A DNA stretch of 17,160 nt from an uncultured Acetobacter sp. (GTDB lineage Bacteria > Pseudomonadota > Alphaproteobacteria > Acetobacterales > Acetobacteraceae): positions 1-17,160 of the forward strand of contig NZ_CALLXM010000178.1 in NCBI RefSeq assembly GCF_937875265.1. Reading direction: 5' to 3'. The position numbers and the translations under genes are program-made. This document shows positions 1-7,661 of this stretch, one piece after another. Under the pieces are notes generated by a model. The model made no database searches. It saw only the letters and a program-made list of their open reading frames with translations, and was not told where the DNA came from. Position 1 is the stretch's first letter. Each line of letters begins with the position of its first letter.

Positions 1-812
1 CTTCTAAGGTTTATTTTACCTGTATTCAGATATTTTGATGTCAGACCAACATTCATTTCTGGATAGTCAGAAAATGTGGCAGATGGCTCCTGTCCAGGTG
101 GGTGTGCCACTTTAAAGACCCATTCTCCTGAAAATCCGACATGTAAAAACAAATCTTGTGTGTGGATTGGTACACCAATTAACCGAAAAACAAGGGCGCG
201 CTGGTTACCATTATCTCCCGGGCCGGCGGTTCCAGCTGTGCCAGATATCGCGAGGTGGTATCGTTTGCCATGCGCTTCTATCTGAACTGCCTGTCGTTCA
301 ATGCCCGCGGCAATATTGCGAGTAATGGTTGAAATGCTGGAACGTTCTATAAAAGCTGTATCACCTTGTGCCTGCATTGATTCAAGACCAAAGCTTGGCT
401 TAAAAATTCCTGCTGTAAACACGAAGTGTTTCAAACCAATATAGCTGATCTGACCTTCAAAAAGACGCATTTGGCCACCGGGAGCAGGCCCAAAATCCCA
501 GATGCCGCCAAGTTCAATCTGATTATGAATAGTAACACGCGCGCCATTTCGAATGCGCCCACCGCGCGCCCCAACCCCCGGTGCTCTCTGGCTGGTCTGG
601 GGAAAGCCTCCTATATCCAGTTGGTCTGTGGCATAGGGTTTGATGGTGATACCGTCGAATGTAAAAGTCGGGATCGTGCTACCAAACGCCGCAGGCGTAT
701 GGGTCAATGCCCCTCCTAGAGAAACGCAGGAAAAGCATATAGCGTATTGCCACAAGGCCTTCATTCTGCGTCGTGGTAGATTAAAAAATAGCTCAAATTT
801 TTCCAACATCAT
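1..812 (-). CDS. OprO/OprP-type phosphate-selective porin family protein (partial, C-terminus outside window)
   Basis: This is an outer-membrane beta-barrel channel of the Porin_O_P family, cut by the left edge; about 270 residues are visible and no stop codon is reached. Reading the minus strand gives an unbroken frame. Two adjacent ATGs (812 and 809) and a third in frame at 764 are possible starts. The last follows a basic RRR stretch and opens a signal-peptide-like stretch (MKALWQYAICFSCVSLGG) ending near TPAAFG. The mature part shows family features: an early 'RNGARVTIHNQIELGG' strand, then 'FTAGIFKPSFGLESMQ' and 'FIERSSIS', as in OprO/OprP-like barrels. The start lies 2 nt after the stop of the upstream hydrolase, so translation is probably coupled. 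The family is named after phosphate and polyphosphate channels, but many members have unknown substrates, so the specificity here is open. The choice between 812 and 764 is unresolved, since neither has a strong Shine-Dalgarno. Confidence 0.85.
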   Translation of the reverse strand, partial: MMLEKFELFFNLPRRRMKALWQYAICFSCVSLGGALTHTPAAFGSTIPTFTFDGITIKPYATDQLDIGGFPQTSQRAPGVGARGGRIRNGARVTIHNQIELGGIWDFGPAPGGQMRLFEGQISYIGLKHFVFTAGIFKPSFGLESMQAQGDTAFIERSSISTITRNIAAGIERQAVQIEAHGKRYHLAISGTAGTAGPGDNGNQRALVFRLIGVPIHTQDLFLHVGFSGEWVFKVAHPPGQEPSATFSDYPEMNVGLTSKYLNTGKINLR

Positions 813-814
813 GA

Positions 815-2407
815 TCAAAACGCAGCAACGCAACCGTCGCTTCTGGGATCTGTAGCGCCCTCTATTATACCGCATTTGTGACGAACAAGCGCTCCGGCAT
901 GCCCCATCATGGAGGAAAAGGATGGGACGAGCTCTACAACATGTCCCGCCAATTTAAGTTGCTGGATAAGGGCTTCAGAAAAATTACTTTCCATTTTGAG
1001 GGAGACGCTTTCTGCCCCCCATGTGCGGCCCAGTAGCCAGCGCGGGGCTGTCACAGCCTGTTGCAGTGGGATGCCATATCGAGCATAGCGAGTAAAAATA
1101 GCAGACTGTGTTTGTGGTTGTCCTTCTCCTCCCATCGTACCGTAAACCATTGTCCGGCCATCATCAAAGCGTGCCAAAGCGGGGTTGAGGGTATGGAAAG
1201 GTTTACGACCCGGTTTGAGAGTATTCCATCCCTGTTCGGCCAGACGGAAAGATGAGCCGCGATTTTGCCAGATTATCCCTGTTTCTGGAAGAAACAGGCC
1301 AGAGCCAAATTCAAAATACAGGCTCTGTATCATGCTGACAGAAATCCCATTTGAATCAATAGCTCCCATCCATGTAGTGTCTCCTTGTTGGGAAGGCACC
1401 GGCCAGGGCATAGCGCGTGTCATATCGATACTGTCTGCAAGATGTTTGATCTGCGCCGTATCGTTCAGGAAGCTCTGAGAGCATGCTGTCATGAAGGCTG
1501 GGTCACCGACATGGGCATTACGAAAGATAAAAGCTTTTTTGGTGGCTTCTACCAATCCATGAATATAGGAAAAACTTTCCGCTTCGGTAGCTGGAATCTG
1601 GTCAAACAGCTTGAGAATGGCCAATGAGGCGACGCCCTGTGTCGGGGGAGGTGTATTGTAGAGTTTTGCTCCGCGGATGTCGGTTTGCAATGGCACAGTA
1701 AGCGTGGCTCTGTGGGTTGTAAAATCTTCACGGCATAGTGGGCTTCCTGCTTGCTGAAGATCGTGTGCCAGATCCTGCGCGGTGCGTCCGATGTAAAAAT
1801 CTTGCAGCCCATCCTCTGCCAGATGTCGTAAGGTTCTGCCAAATGCTGGATTACGTCGAATTTCCCCGTGGCTAACCAAAACATCTCTGTCAGCATAAGC
1901 CGCCATGAAAGCCTGATTATGAGCAAGTTCGCCTTTTTTTTCATGAAGGAGTGCAGCCTCACTCTCCGAGACAGCATAGCCTGCCTCAGCGTAATAAATT
2001 GCGTCCTTCAACAGTTCTGACAGGGGCAGGTTTGGTTTTATAGCAGCACTCTGGTGGAGCGCTTCCTGCCACCCTGAAACGGTGCCTGCCATACTGTTGG
2101 CAGCAAGGCCTCCACGCCACGGAATTTCTGTATGACCCGCATCCTGATAAAGAGCGAGGCTGGCCTTAGCTGCCGCAGCGCCACAGGCATCAATAACGCA
2201 GGTGCGGCCATCTGGATAAGCAACAAGCCAGAATGCATCCCCTCCAAGTCCTGTCATATGCGGATAAACAGCGGAAAGAGTAGCCGCTGTGGCAACCACC
2301 GCTTCCAGTGCTGTACCACCCTTTTTTAAAATATCGAGCCCCGCCTGACTTGCGAGATGATGTGGCGAGGTAACCATTCCCCGCGTAGCATGAAATGTGT
2401 GAAGCAT
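815..2407 (-). CDS. Gamma-glutamyltransferase-family Ntn hydrolase, oxamate amidohydrolase (HpxW)-like
   Basis: A 530-residue member of the gamma-glutamyltransferase/acylase family, whose proenzymes cut themselves into two subunits to expose an N-terminal Thr nucleophile. The N-terminus (RGMVTSPHHLASQAG, GLGGDAFW near residues 53-60) is typical. The processing site is 'GDTTWMGAIDSNG', giving Thr344 as predicted nucleophile. It is followed by 'FEFGSG' (365-370) and 'MGGEGQPQTQ' (425-434), which replaces the GSPGG motif of classical glutathione-cleaving GGTs. The GDT-W-MG and GGEGQPQ variants recall HpxW, which converts oxamate to oxalate plus ammonia, better than periplasmic GGT. There is no signal peptide, so the enzyme should be cytosolic. 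The ATG shares one base with the stop of the SBF-like transporter (TAATG), and an oxalate/formate-antiporter-like MFS is two genes upstream. Family assignment is firm. Oxamate as substrate is an inference, and a cephalosporin-acylase-like or gamma-glutamyl-amide hydrolase is the alternative. Confidence 0.88.
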   Translation of the reverse strand: MLHTFHATRGMVTSPHHLASQAGLDILKKGGTALEAVVATAATLSAVYPHMTGLGGDAFWLVAYPDGRTCVIDACGAAAAKASLALYQDAGHTEIPWRGGLAANSMAGTVSGWQEALHQSAAIKPNLPLSELLKDAIYYAEAGYAVSESEAALLHEKKGELAHNQAFMAAYADRDVLVSHGEIRRNPAFGRTLRHLAEDGLQDFYIGRTAQDLAHDLQQAGSPLCREDFTTHRATLTVPLQTDIRGAKLYNTPPPTQGVASLAILKLFDQIPATEAESFSYIHGLVEATKKAFIFRNAHVGDPAFMTACSQSFLNDTAQIKHLADSIDMTRAMPWPVPSQQGDTTWMGAIDSNGISVSMIQSLYFEFGSGLFLPETGIIWQNRGSSFRLAEQGWNTLKPGRKPFHTLNPALARFDDGRTMVYGTMGGEGQPQTQSAIFTRYARYGIPLQQAVTAPRWLLGRTWGAESVSLKMESNFSEALIQQLKLAGHVVELVPSFSSMMGHAGALVRHKCGIIEGATDPRSDGCVAAF

Positions 2408-3363
2408 TAGGCGTCCGAAGAATGTTTAGTGTGATAATAACGTGCAATGAGCGTGCAGAGGAAAAGCTGAATCTGATGATACAAGATTAACGGCAGAATA
2501 ATGAAGCCTGCGATTGATGCAGGGAAAAGTACATTTGCCATAGGCACACCTGATGCGAGTGATTTTTTAGATCCGCACAGAATGAGAGAGATTTCATCGC
2601 GGGGAAGAAAGCCAGCGGCTTTTCCAAGAAGCAGTGTTATCATTAATACAAGAAGTAGAAGCCCAACATCTATAGCTGCCAGAACGACAATGCTTTGGAA
2701 ATCTATTTTAGACCAGATACCTTCCACAACAGCGTGACTGAACGCTGTATAAACGACCAGAAGGATAGAAGAGCGGTCTGTTATAGAAATAATCTTTTTG
2801 TTGCGGTGTGCCCATTTGTGTAAAATTGGTTGAAAAAGCTGGCCAGCCACAAAGGGAAGCAGAAGCTGCACGGCAATGGCCACTATGGCCTGGGCTGACC
2901 ATACGCCTTTCGTATGCAGAACGATCGAAACGAGAACCGGTGTGATGAAGATACCGGCAATGTTGGAAAGTGTTGCTGCGCAGATGGAGGCCGCCACATT
3001 CCCGTTGGCGAGTGATGTCAGGGCAATAGATGACTGAACGGTGGAGGGGAGGCAGCACAGAAACAGCACGCCCAGCCATATAGTACTGTCCAGCAAGTTG
3101 GGAGCCAGAGCGTGTAGTGTGACCCCCAATAAGGGGAAAAGCAGGAAGGTGCATGCCAGCACCAGTCCCTGTAACTTCCAGTTCCGCATATTGTCCAGAA
3201 TGGCGCGTCGTTCAAGTTTGATACCCTGCATGAAGAACATGACCATAATGCAGGCATCGGTCACATATTCCAGAATGAGGGTAGCGTTTCCTTTACATGG
3301 GAGAACTGTAGCCAGAAGGACGGCACAAATAAGGGCAGTCAGAAAAGGATCGGGCTTACGCAT
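2407..3363 (-). CDS. SBF-like transporter (bile acid:sodium symporter superfamily, YfeH/SLC10A7-like)
   Basis: A 318-residue polytopic inner-membrane protein with about ten hydrophobic segments. It matches the SBF-like family (PF13593 type): 'MFFMQGIKLERR' near residue 45 and the signature 'CLPSTVQSSIALTSLANGN' near residues 104-122, followed by 'SNIAGIFITPVLV'. Members resemble Na+-coupled organic-anion symporters, but for most bacterial homologues the substrate is unknown. The ATG overlaps the stop of the MFS gene (TGATG) and the TAA overlaps the ATG of the hydrolase gene (TAATG), so it sits translationally coupled inside the operon. It likely moves the operon's substrate or product across the inner membrane. 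Two inner-membrane carriers of unrelated families side by side suggest one imports and the other exports a product or counter-ion; which does which cannot be read from sequence. Confidence 0.88.
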   Translation of the reverse strand: MRKPDPFLTALICAVLLATVLPCKGNATLILEYVTDACIMVMFFMQGIKLERRAILDNMRNWKLQGLVLACTFLLFPLLGVTLHALAPNLLDSTIWLGVLFLCCLPSTVQSSIALTSLANGNVAASICAATLSNIAGIFITPVLVSIVLHTKGVWSAQAIVAIAVQLLLPFVAGQLFQPILHKWAHRNKKIISITDRSSILLVVYTAFSHAVVEGIWSKIDFQSIVVLAAIDVGLLLLVLMITLLLGKAAGFLPRDEISLILCGSKKSLASGVPMANVLFPASIAGFIILPLILYHQIQLFLCTLIARYYHTKHSSDA

Positions 3364-4577
3364 CAGGGCGCACTCTGCATAAAGCGTCGGCGCATGGGAC
3401 GCAGAACTGCAAGAGCGAGGACCGCTGTCAGAATATCGCCCCCAATAGCCAGTGCGAATACCGGATGCCAGTTGCCACTAGCCTGATGTAGCCATGCAGC
3501 CAGCGGGCCGCCAAAGATGGCCCCTACGCCCTGTGCCATATAGAGCAGTCCGTAATTGCGGGAGGCATCACGTGTGCCGAACGTATCTGTGAGTGTGGCG
3601 GGAAACAGTGAGAAAATTTCACCCCATCCGAGGAAAACAACACCAGAAAGCAGCACAAAAGCAACCGGGTGATTGGCCAGAGCAAGCCAGCACGTCAGGG
3701 CAAGTGCTTCGAGAAAGAAAGCGAAAGCCATGGTCTGTTCACGGCCCAGATGATCGGAAACCCAGCCAAATAGCGGACGTGTAACGCCATTCGCTATGCG
3801 GTCCAGCGTCATTGCCAATGGGAGTGCGGCCATTCCCAGAATGGTGAGGTGTGCCACACCGAAATCTGTCGCAATCTGGGCGAGTTGAGAGGTAACCATC
3901 AGGCCTGATGTCGCCATGGTCGCCATCATAAAAAACATTAGCCAGAAGAGAGGGGTTTTTACGACATAAGAGGTCAGATATCCCGTTCTTGCAGATGAGT
4001 TATCGGCGATGGCGTCACTTTCTGGTGTTTTCAGGAAACATGCAGCGATCACACCCACAACGGCCATGATGATGCCAAACACCGTCATGGTGTTACGCCA
4101 GTCAGACGCAGCAAGCAGGTGAGAAATGGGGAAAGTGGTCAGCATGGCCCCCATGCCATAGCCTGCTGCCGCAGCCCCGGCTGCCATGCCCCTGTTGTTG
4201 GGAAACCACTGCATGAGAAGTGAAACGACGCCGACGTAGACAATACCCGTGCCAATGCCGCCCAGTCCGCCATAGGTCAGGTAGAGCATGGTGAGGGAAT
4301 GGACCTGTGCAGAGGCAATCCAACTGAAGCCGGTCAGAACAATGCCAGCAATAATCAGGTTACGTGGCAGGACGTGGCGCGCAATCCAGCCCTGGATAGG
4401 CGAAAATAAAGTTTGTAGAACAATCAGCAGGGAGAAAGTAACCTGCAGGGCCGCGGCACTGGCGCTGAAATCTGTTTTCAGAATGGGCGTAAACAAAGTC
4501 CACACATATTGCGGGGAGGAAATGGCTCCCATACAGACCAGCCCGGCTATCATCTGCCGCCATTTTGCTGCGATCAT
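3363..4577 (-). CDS. MFS transporter, oxalate/formate antiporter (OFA)-like
   Basis: A 404-residue major facilitator with 12 predicted membrane spans. The N-terminus (SSPQYVWTLFTPILK, about 20-34), 'GLGGIGTGIVYVG' (104-116), 'QWFPNNRGMAAGAAAAGYGMGA' split over 123-144 and 'RPLFGWVSDHLGRE' (267-280) are characteristic of the oxalate/formate antiporter branch, which exchanges small mono- and dicarboxylates. In TM11 the protein has 'YGLLYMAQG' (342-350), where OxlT-like proteins carry a substrate-binding Lys in a YxAKG context; here the residue is Gln349. Arginines at 260 and 267 remain as candidate anion ligands in TM8. This suggests a substrate other than dianionic oxalate, for example a monocarboxylate or a mono-amide such as oxamate (inference). 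An AAGGA-type Shine-Dalgarno (AAAGGA) lies 8 nt before the ATG. The gene follows the OprB gene after 47 nt and overlaps the next gene by 1 nt. Confidence 0.88.
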   Translation of the reverse strand: MIAAKWRQMIAGLVCMGAISSPQYVWTLFTPILKTDFSASAAALQVTFSLLIVLQTLFSPIQGWIARHVLPRNLIIAGIVLTGFSWIASAQVHSLTMLYLTYGGLGGIGTGIVYVGVVSLLMQWFPNNRGMAAGAAAAGYGMGAMLTTFPISHLLAASDWRNTMTVFGIIMAVVGVIAACFLKTPESDAIADNSSARTGYLTSYVVKTPLFWLMFFMMATMATSGLMVTSQLAQIATDFGVAHLTILGMAALPLAMTLDRIANGVTRPLFGWVSDHLGREQTMAFAFFLEALALTCWLALANHPVAFVLLSGVVFLGWGEIFSLFPATLTDTFGTRDASRNYGLLYMAQGVGAIFGGPLAAWLHQASGNWHPVFALAIGGDILTAVLALAVLRPMRRRFMQSAP

Positions 4578-4624
4578 CTTCTATATCCTTTGTGCAAATT
4601 GCTGCTTAACTCGGTCATTGCAGG

Positions 4625-6190
4625 CTAGTTACGTGTGCGATGCAGGGTGGGGAGGCCGAAAGCCGGACTGAACTGAACGTTGAGCATGACGCCAGCCTGT
4701 ACTGCGGTGTTCAGGTTGGGCAGAATGGTCTTGCGTCCCAACTGATCCGGGTTCCAGATATATTCAAAATAAGGTGTGCACATAACACCTGGTGCAATAT
4801 TCAGGCCATAGTTTACTTCCACCATGGTTTCCTGTTTTGCCCATCTGGCATTATGACCATGTGCGGTGAGCGTATCGTTCATGCCTTCAACAAATCTGTG
4901 ATCCCAGATAAAGCTTTGACCAACCAGACCAAAATAATCACGAGGCCGACTGGCAAATGGTCCCCAGTCAAACAGGCCAGCTACAAAACCATCTTTAATG
5001 GCAGCGTTCCCGGATGTCATGAGGTTAGCTGCTCCAAACAGGATAAGACCTCGGGTCCCGTGCTCATCAGGTTTCCAGATCATTTGCTGTGCCTGAAGGT
5101 AGAGTTGAGTGCGGCCTCGGCGGTTCATGGCTGTTCCACCATACAGAGGACGAGACTGACCATGGTTATTGTAAAGTGGATCAGAATAGCTGGCAGTATC
5201 GTAAACAAACCCCAAATCATAAGCGCGGGGATAAAGGTCATTGGTAAAATTTGTACGGTAGCCTGCTTCAGTGGGGATGTATTCGCCCTCGGCTTTATCA
5301 AAGCCCCAGTCCGGGCCCGGCCAGCTGTTATGGTTGCTGGCTTTCAGCCAGGGTTCAGCCTCCCAGATACCTGTCTTGATGTAAGTTTTTTCAGTGGGTT
5401 TATAGAGAAAACGTGCGCCCCAGGAGGATGTGACAAAGGACGGCATGGAGCCGTTGACTGTGAGGGTTGTCGGCACAGAGCAGAGAAAGGATGGGAACAT
5501 GCAGTAAAGTTCAGACCCATCAAACTCACCTCCTTTAGGCATTGAGCGGCCCGCCAGAATGAAGAGACGGTTGTTGAAAAGAGCCTGATCCCACGTAAAT
5601 TCTCTAACCTGAAAACCATTATGGTTTCCATAGTAGGAAACAAAGCCCCAACTGGAACCGGTATCGCCTCCTGCACGGCCCTGACCAGCAACGTCATCCG
5701 CCAGAAAATGGATTTTTGCTCCTGGGATATGAGCAATGTTTTGCATATCCAGATCTAGACCAATTCCCGAAAAGTTATTGAAGAATGAACCATGTTTTAT
5801 ACCGCCAGCGGGAACACCAGAATATTCTGAAACATTCCATCCTGTAATATAGACTCCCTGTTTGGAGAGATATTTCCCAGCAGACATGACTGGTTGCGTA
5901 TGCATGGAAAAGAGATAGGGCTGAGGCGCGCTAGAGTGTGCACTATTGGCTGAGGATGCTGATGGAATACCCCCTGGAGTATTGATGGAAGGGACATAAG
6001 CCGGCACGGAAGGGTCAGTCATGCTTCGCGCCTGCCCACTATCAGAGTTTTTCCCATGCACGATGACATTAGGGGAGGGGCTGGTGTCACTCTCAGCTGC
6101 GACAGCAGAAGGAAGAGGCATTAGCAGAGCCGCAGTCAGGAATAGAAAACCGGAACAAATCGGGCCGGGAATTTGTTTGAACAAGATCAT
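4625..6190 (-). CDS. OprB-family carbohydrate-selective porin
   Basis: A 521-residue outer-membrane beta-barrel of the OprB family, passive channels best known for sugar uptake. From the chosen ATG there is a signal peptide (MILFKQIPG, hydrophobic core, cut near SAVAA|ES) and then an 80-residue Ser/Pro/Asn-rich spacer. The barrel begins at 'YLSKQGVYITGWNVSEYSG', with 'GIGLDLDMQNIAHIPGAKIHF' (split) and the late 'YFEYIWNPDQLG' strand typical of OprB. It ends in 'FGLPTLHRTRN' rather than the usual terminal Phe, although a barrel strand lies just before. The ATG at 6190 has AGG six bases upstream; an in-frame GTG at 6211 would add seven residues and is the alternative. The gene starts 26 nt after the LysR stop, on the same strand, and probably opens the structural part of the operon. 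The substrate may be any small polar solute. Confidence 0.88.
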   Translation of the reverse strand: MILFKQIPGPICSGFLFLTAALLMPLPSAVAAESDTSPSPNVIVHGKNSDSGQARSMTDPSVPAYVPSINTPGGIPSASSANSAHSSAPQPYLFSMHTQPVMSAGKYLSKQGVYITGWNVSEYSGVPAGGIKHGSFFNNFSGIGLDLDMQNIAHIPGAKIHFLADDVAGQGRAGGDTGSSWGFVSYYGNHNGFQVREFTWDQALFNNRLFILAGRSMPKGGEFDGSELYCMFPSFLCSVPTTLTVNGSMPSFVTSSWGARFLYKPTEKTYIKTGIWEAEPWLKASNHNSWPGPDWGFDKAEGEYIPTEAGYRTNFTNDLYPRAYDLGFVYDTASYSDPLYNNHGQSRPLYGGTAMNRRGRTQLYLQAQQMIWKPDEHGTRGLILFGAANLMTSGNAAIKDGFVAGLFDWGPFASRPRDYFGLVGQSFIWDHRFVEGMNDTLTAHGHNARWAKQETMVEVNYGLNIAPGVMCTPYFEYIWNPDQLGRKTILPNLNTAVQAGVMLNVQFSPAFGLPTLHRTRN

Positions 6191-6216
6191 GGCGGACCTG
6201 TTTATATGCACTGATT

Positions 6217-7089
6217 TTAGCTGGGAAAGGCATCTTTCGTTGCTTGTATCAGCATGTTTTCAAGGACACTGAACTCCTGCTTGTTGTTCAGTGCGACGAA
6301 ACCAACAGGTGGTGCTTCTGGTAAATCTGGCATCACGATGGGTGACGCCAAGGCGCTTCTCTGGAGAAAGCCAGGTTGCAGTGTGCAGCCGTAACCAGCT
6401 TTGACAGCTCCAAGCAAAGCGCTGAGGCTGTCGCTGCAAAATGCGATATGCCAGCGTATTTTATGTCGATTAAGAGTTTCGAGTGCTATGCGGCGCGTAA
6501 CACTACCCTCTGGAAAAACCACCAGAGGTATAGATTTTTCTTTATGGATTTTTTCTTCAGGGTGGATGTACCATTTTAGAGCTTCCTGCCAGAGCAAGGT
6601 GCCATGAGTTTCGTGAGGTCCTTGCATCCCAAACATGAGGTCAATATCCCCAGTTCCAAGATGATCACGTAATTGATGGCTTAATCCTGTAATAAGGCTG
6701 ACCTGAGTCTTGCTGTTCTGCTTTCTAAAATTTCTTAATATTAAAGGAAAGTCGGAAAGAATAAGATCTTCCGTCAACCCTAGTCTTATCTGTGTCTGCG
6801 TTTCAAGCTTCTCTGAGAGCTGGAAAATTCTATCATGAGATTGAAGCGCGTCTTGTGCTAGACGGATAAGGGCATGCCCAGAACTGGTCAGTTCGACTAC
6901 TTTTGTTGAGCGCGAAAGCAAGGAAATACCAAGAGCGTCTTCCAGGCGGCTGATGTGCAGGCTTATGGTCGATTGGCTAACGCCCCGGCGATGGGCCGCG
7001 GATGTAAAATGGAGCGTCTCTGCAACGGCTAGAAAAGACCGAAGGTGCTGCAGATCTAGATTAGATTTATCGAGCATATAGATAAACAT
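6217..7089 (-). CDS. LysR-family transcriptional regulator of the porin/transporter/hydrolase cluster
   Basis: A 290-residue LysR-type regulator. The winged helix-turn-helix occupies about residues 12-70 (LDLQHLRSFLAVAETLHFTSAAHRRG split, then 'SQSTISLHISRLEDALG' and 'LLSRSTKVVELTSSG'). The linker helix and a two-lobed effector-binding domain fill the rest, ending near residue 285. Unlike most LysR regulators it is not divergent from its presumed targets but is the first gene of the same-strand cluster, 26 nt before the porin, so read-through could link regulator and target expression. Repeated TGCGAT sites and an ATC-N9-GAT element directly upstream suggest autoregulation and control of the whole cluster. 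The start is the ATG at 7089; ATG 7077 (MLDKSNLDLQ) is nearly as good because neither has a strong ribosome site. The effector is unknown and is presumably the imported compound. Confidence 0.88.
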   Translation of the reverse strand: MFIYMLDKSNLDLQHLRSFLAVAETLHFTSAAHRRGVSQSTISLHISRLEDALGISLLSRSTKVVELTSSGHALIRLAQDALQSHDRIFQLSEKLETQTQIRLGLTEDLILSDFPLILRNFRKQNSKTQVSLITGLSHQLRDHLGTGDIDLMFGMQGPHETHGTLLWQEALKWYIHPEEKIHKEKSIPLVVFPEGSVTRRIALETLNRHKIRWHIAFCSDSLSALLGAVKAGYGCTLQPGFLQRSALASPIVMPDLPEAPPVGFVALNNKQEFSVLENMLIQATKDAFPS

Positions 7090-7098
7090 CCGAGCGGA

Positions 7099-7157
7099 AT
7101 CGCAATATCCGATTGATGCGATATAGATATGAAATCGTCAAGGAAAACGATGCGATA
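7099..7157. promoter_or_regulatory. Candidate LysR operator/promoter region with three TGCGAT half-sites
   Basis: An inverted pair ATCGCA (7099-7104) and TGCGAT (7117-7122) is separated by 12 nt. GATGCGATA at 7115-7123 recurs exactly at 7149-7157, 34 bp away. The first arm also forms ATC-N9-GAT (7099-7113), which satisfies the T-N11-A rule of LysR boxes. A TTGACG -35-like hexamer (minus strand, 7141-7136) lies between the repeats; no good -10 is seen at standard spacing. The element begins 10 bp upstream of the LysR ATG. The repeats are directly visible; their role as operator is inferred. Confidence 0.45.
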
Positions 7158-7604
7158 ATGAAACAGGAGTGGTATAAAAAATACTTAATGTATTTTTGTA
7201 TTTCATAAAAAAATATTGGGAATTAAAGATGCATAATTTCATGTGTATTCGTATCAATTTATGAGTTTAAATGGAGCTTGCTTTTCACCATTTTTAGAGA
7301 AGGTAAAGCTTATTATGGGTTTAACTGTAGGATTGAATATATAAATAGTTCTACGACTGCCGTGACGTGTATTGATCTAATCTCAATCGGGTATATCGCA
7401 GAGGGTAGGGAAATCCAGAAATATCTGGCATTAGCTAACGTGGACGCAGATTCAAACGCGGTAAGAGTTTCTCTCTGTAACTAAAGCTTCAAAGCTCTCA
7501 TTGATTACCGAAGAGCTTGCAGTCATTCGACGCGTGTGAGGGTTACTTCTGACTTTATGCCCAGATTTTTTATTCAATTGTCTCGTTCAAATGAAATGGA
7601 CCGG
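7158..7604. other. A+T-rich intergenic region without a supported gene
   Basis: This is the only long gap in the window, bounded by the 5' end of the LysR gene and the 3' end of metQ. The first hundred bases (7160-7260) are very A+T-rich with long A and T runs, suggestive of promoter or nucleoid-protein-binding DNA. A plus-strand frame of 68 codons (7278-7484) is open but has no recognisable motif, no clear ribosome site and Cys/Ile-rich composition, so I do not call it. A 7-bp inverted repeat (AAGCTCT 7492-7498, AGAGCTT 7512-7518) is present. The stretch may contain remnants of a decayed gene; I recognise none. Confidence 0.5.
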
Positions 7605-7655
7605 TGTATCAGCCTCAGGTTAGCACGGCAGCCGCACAGAGCAGAGGCTGGATAC
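7605..7655. repeat. Long-loop inverted repeat downstream of metQ
   Basis: GTATCAGCCTC (7606-7616) and GAGGCTGGATAC (7644-7655) are complementary apart from one bulged G, with a loop of about 27 nt containing CGGCAGCCG-type G+C-rich sequence. It lies 6 bp beyond the metQ stop on the minus strand. No T-run follows in that direction, so it is not a standard intrinsic terminator. It could act as a 3' mRNA-stabilising hairpin or a weak terminator. Confidence 0.35.
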
Positions 7656-7661
7656 TGTCGA

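Noticed and set aside
426..855. Plus-strand frames at the left end
   Set aside because: They are antisense to the partial OprO/P porin frame, whose translation has clear family motifs.
4640..5545. Open frame of 301 codons on the plus strand
   Set aside because: It lies wholly antisense to the well-supported OprB porin gene, has no recognisable domain and is Cys/His-rich in a way typical of a shadow frame.
7278..7484. Small plus-strand frame of 68 codons as a gene
   Set aside because: There is no clear ribosome site, no known motif and unusual composition; mentioned only as a possibility in the intergenic description.
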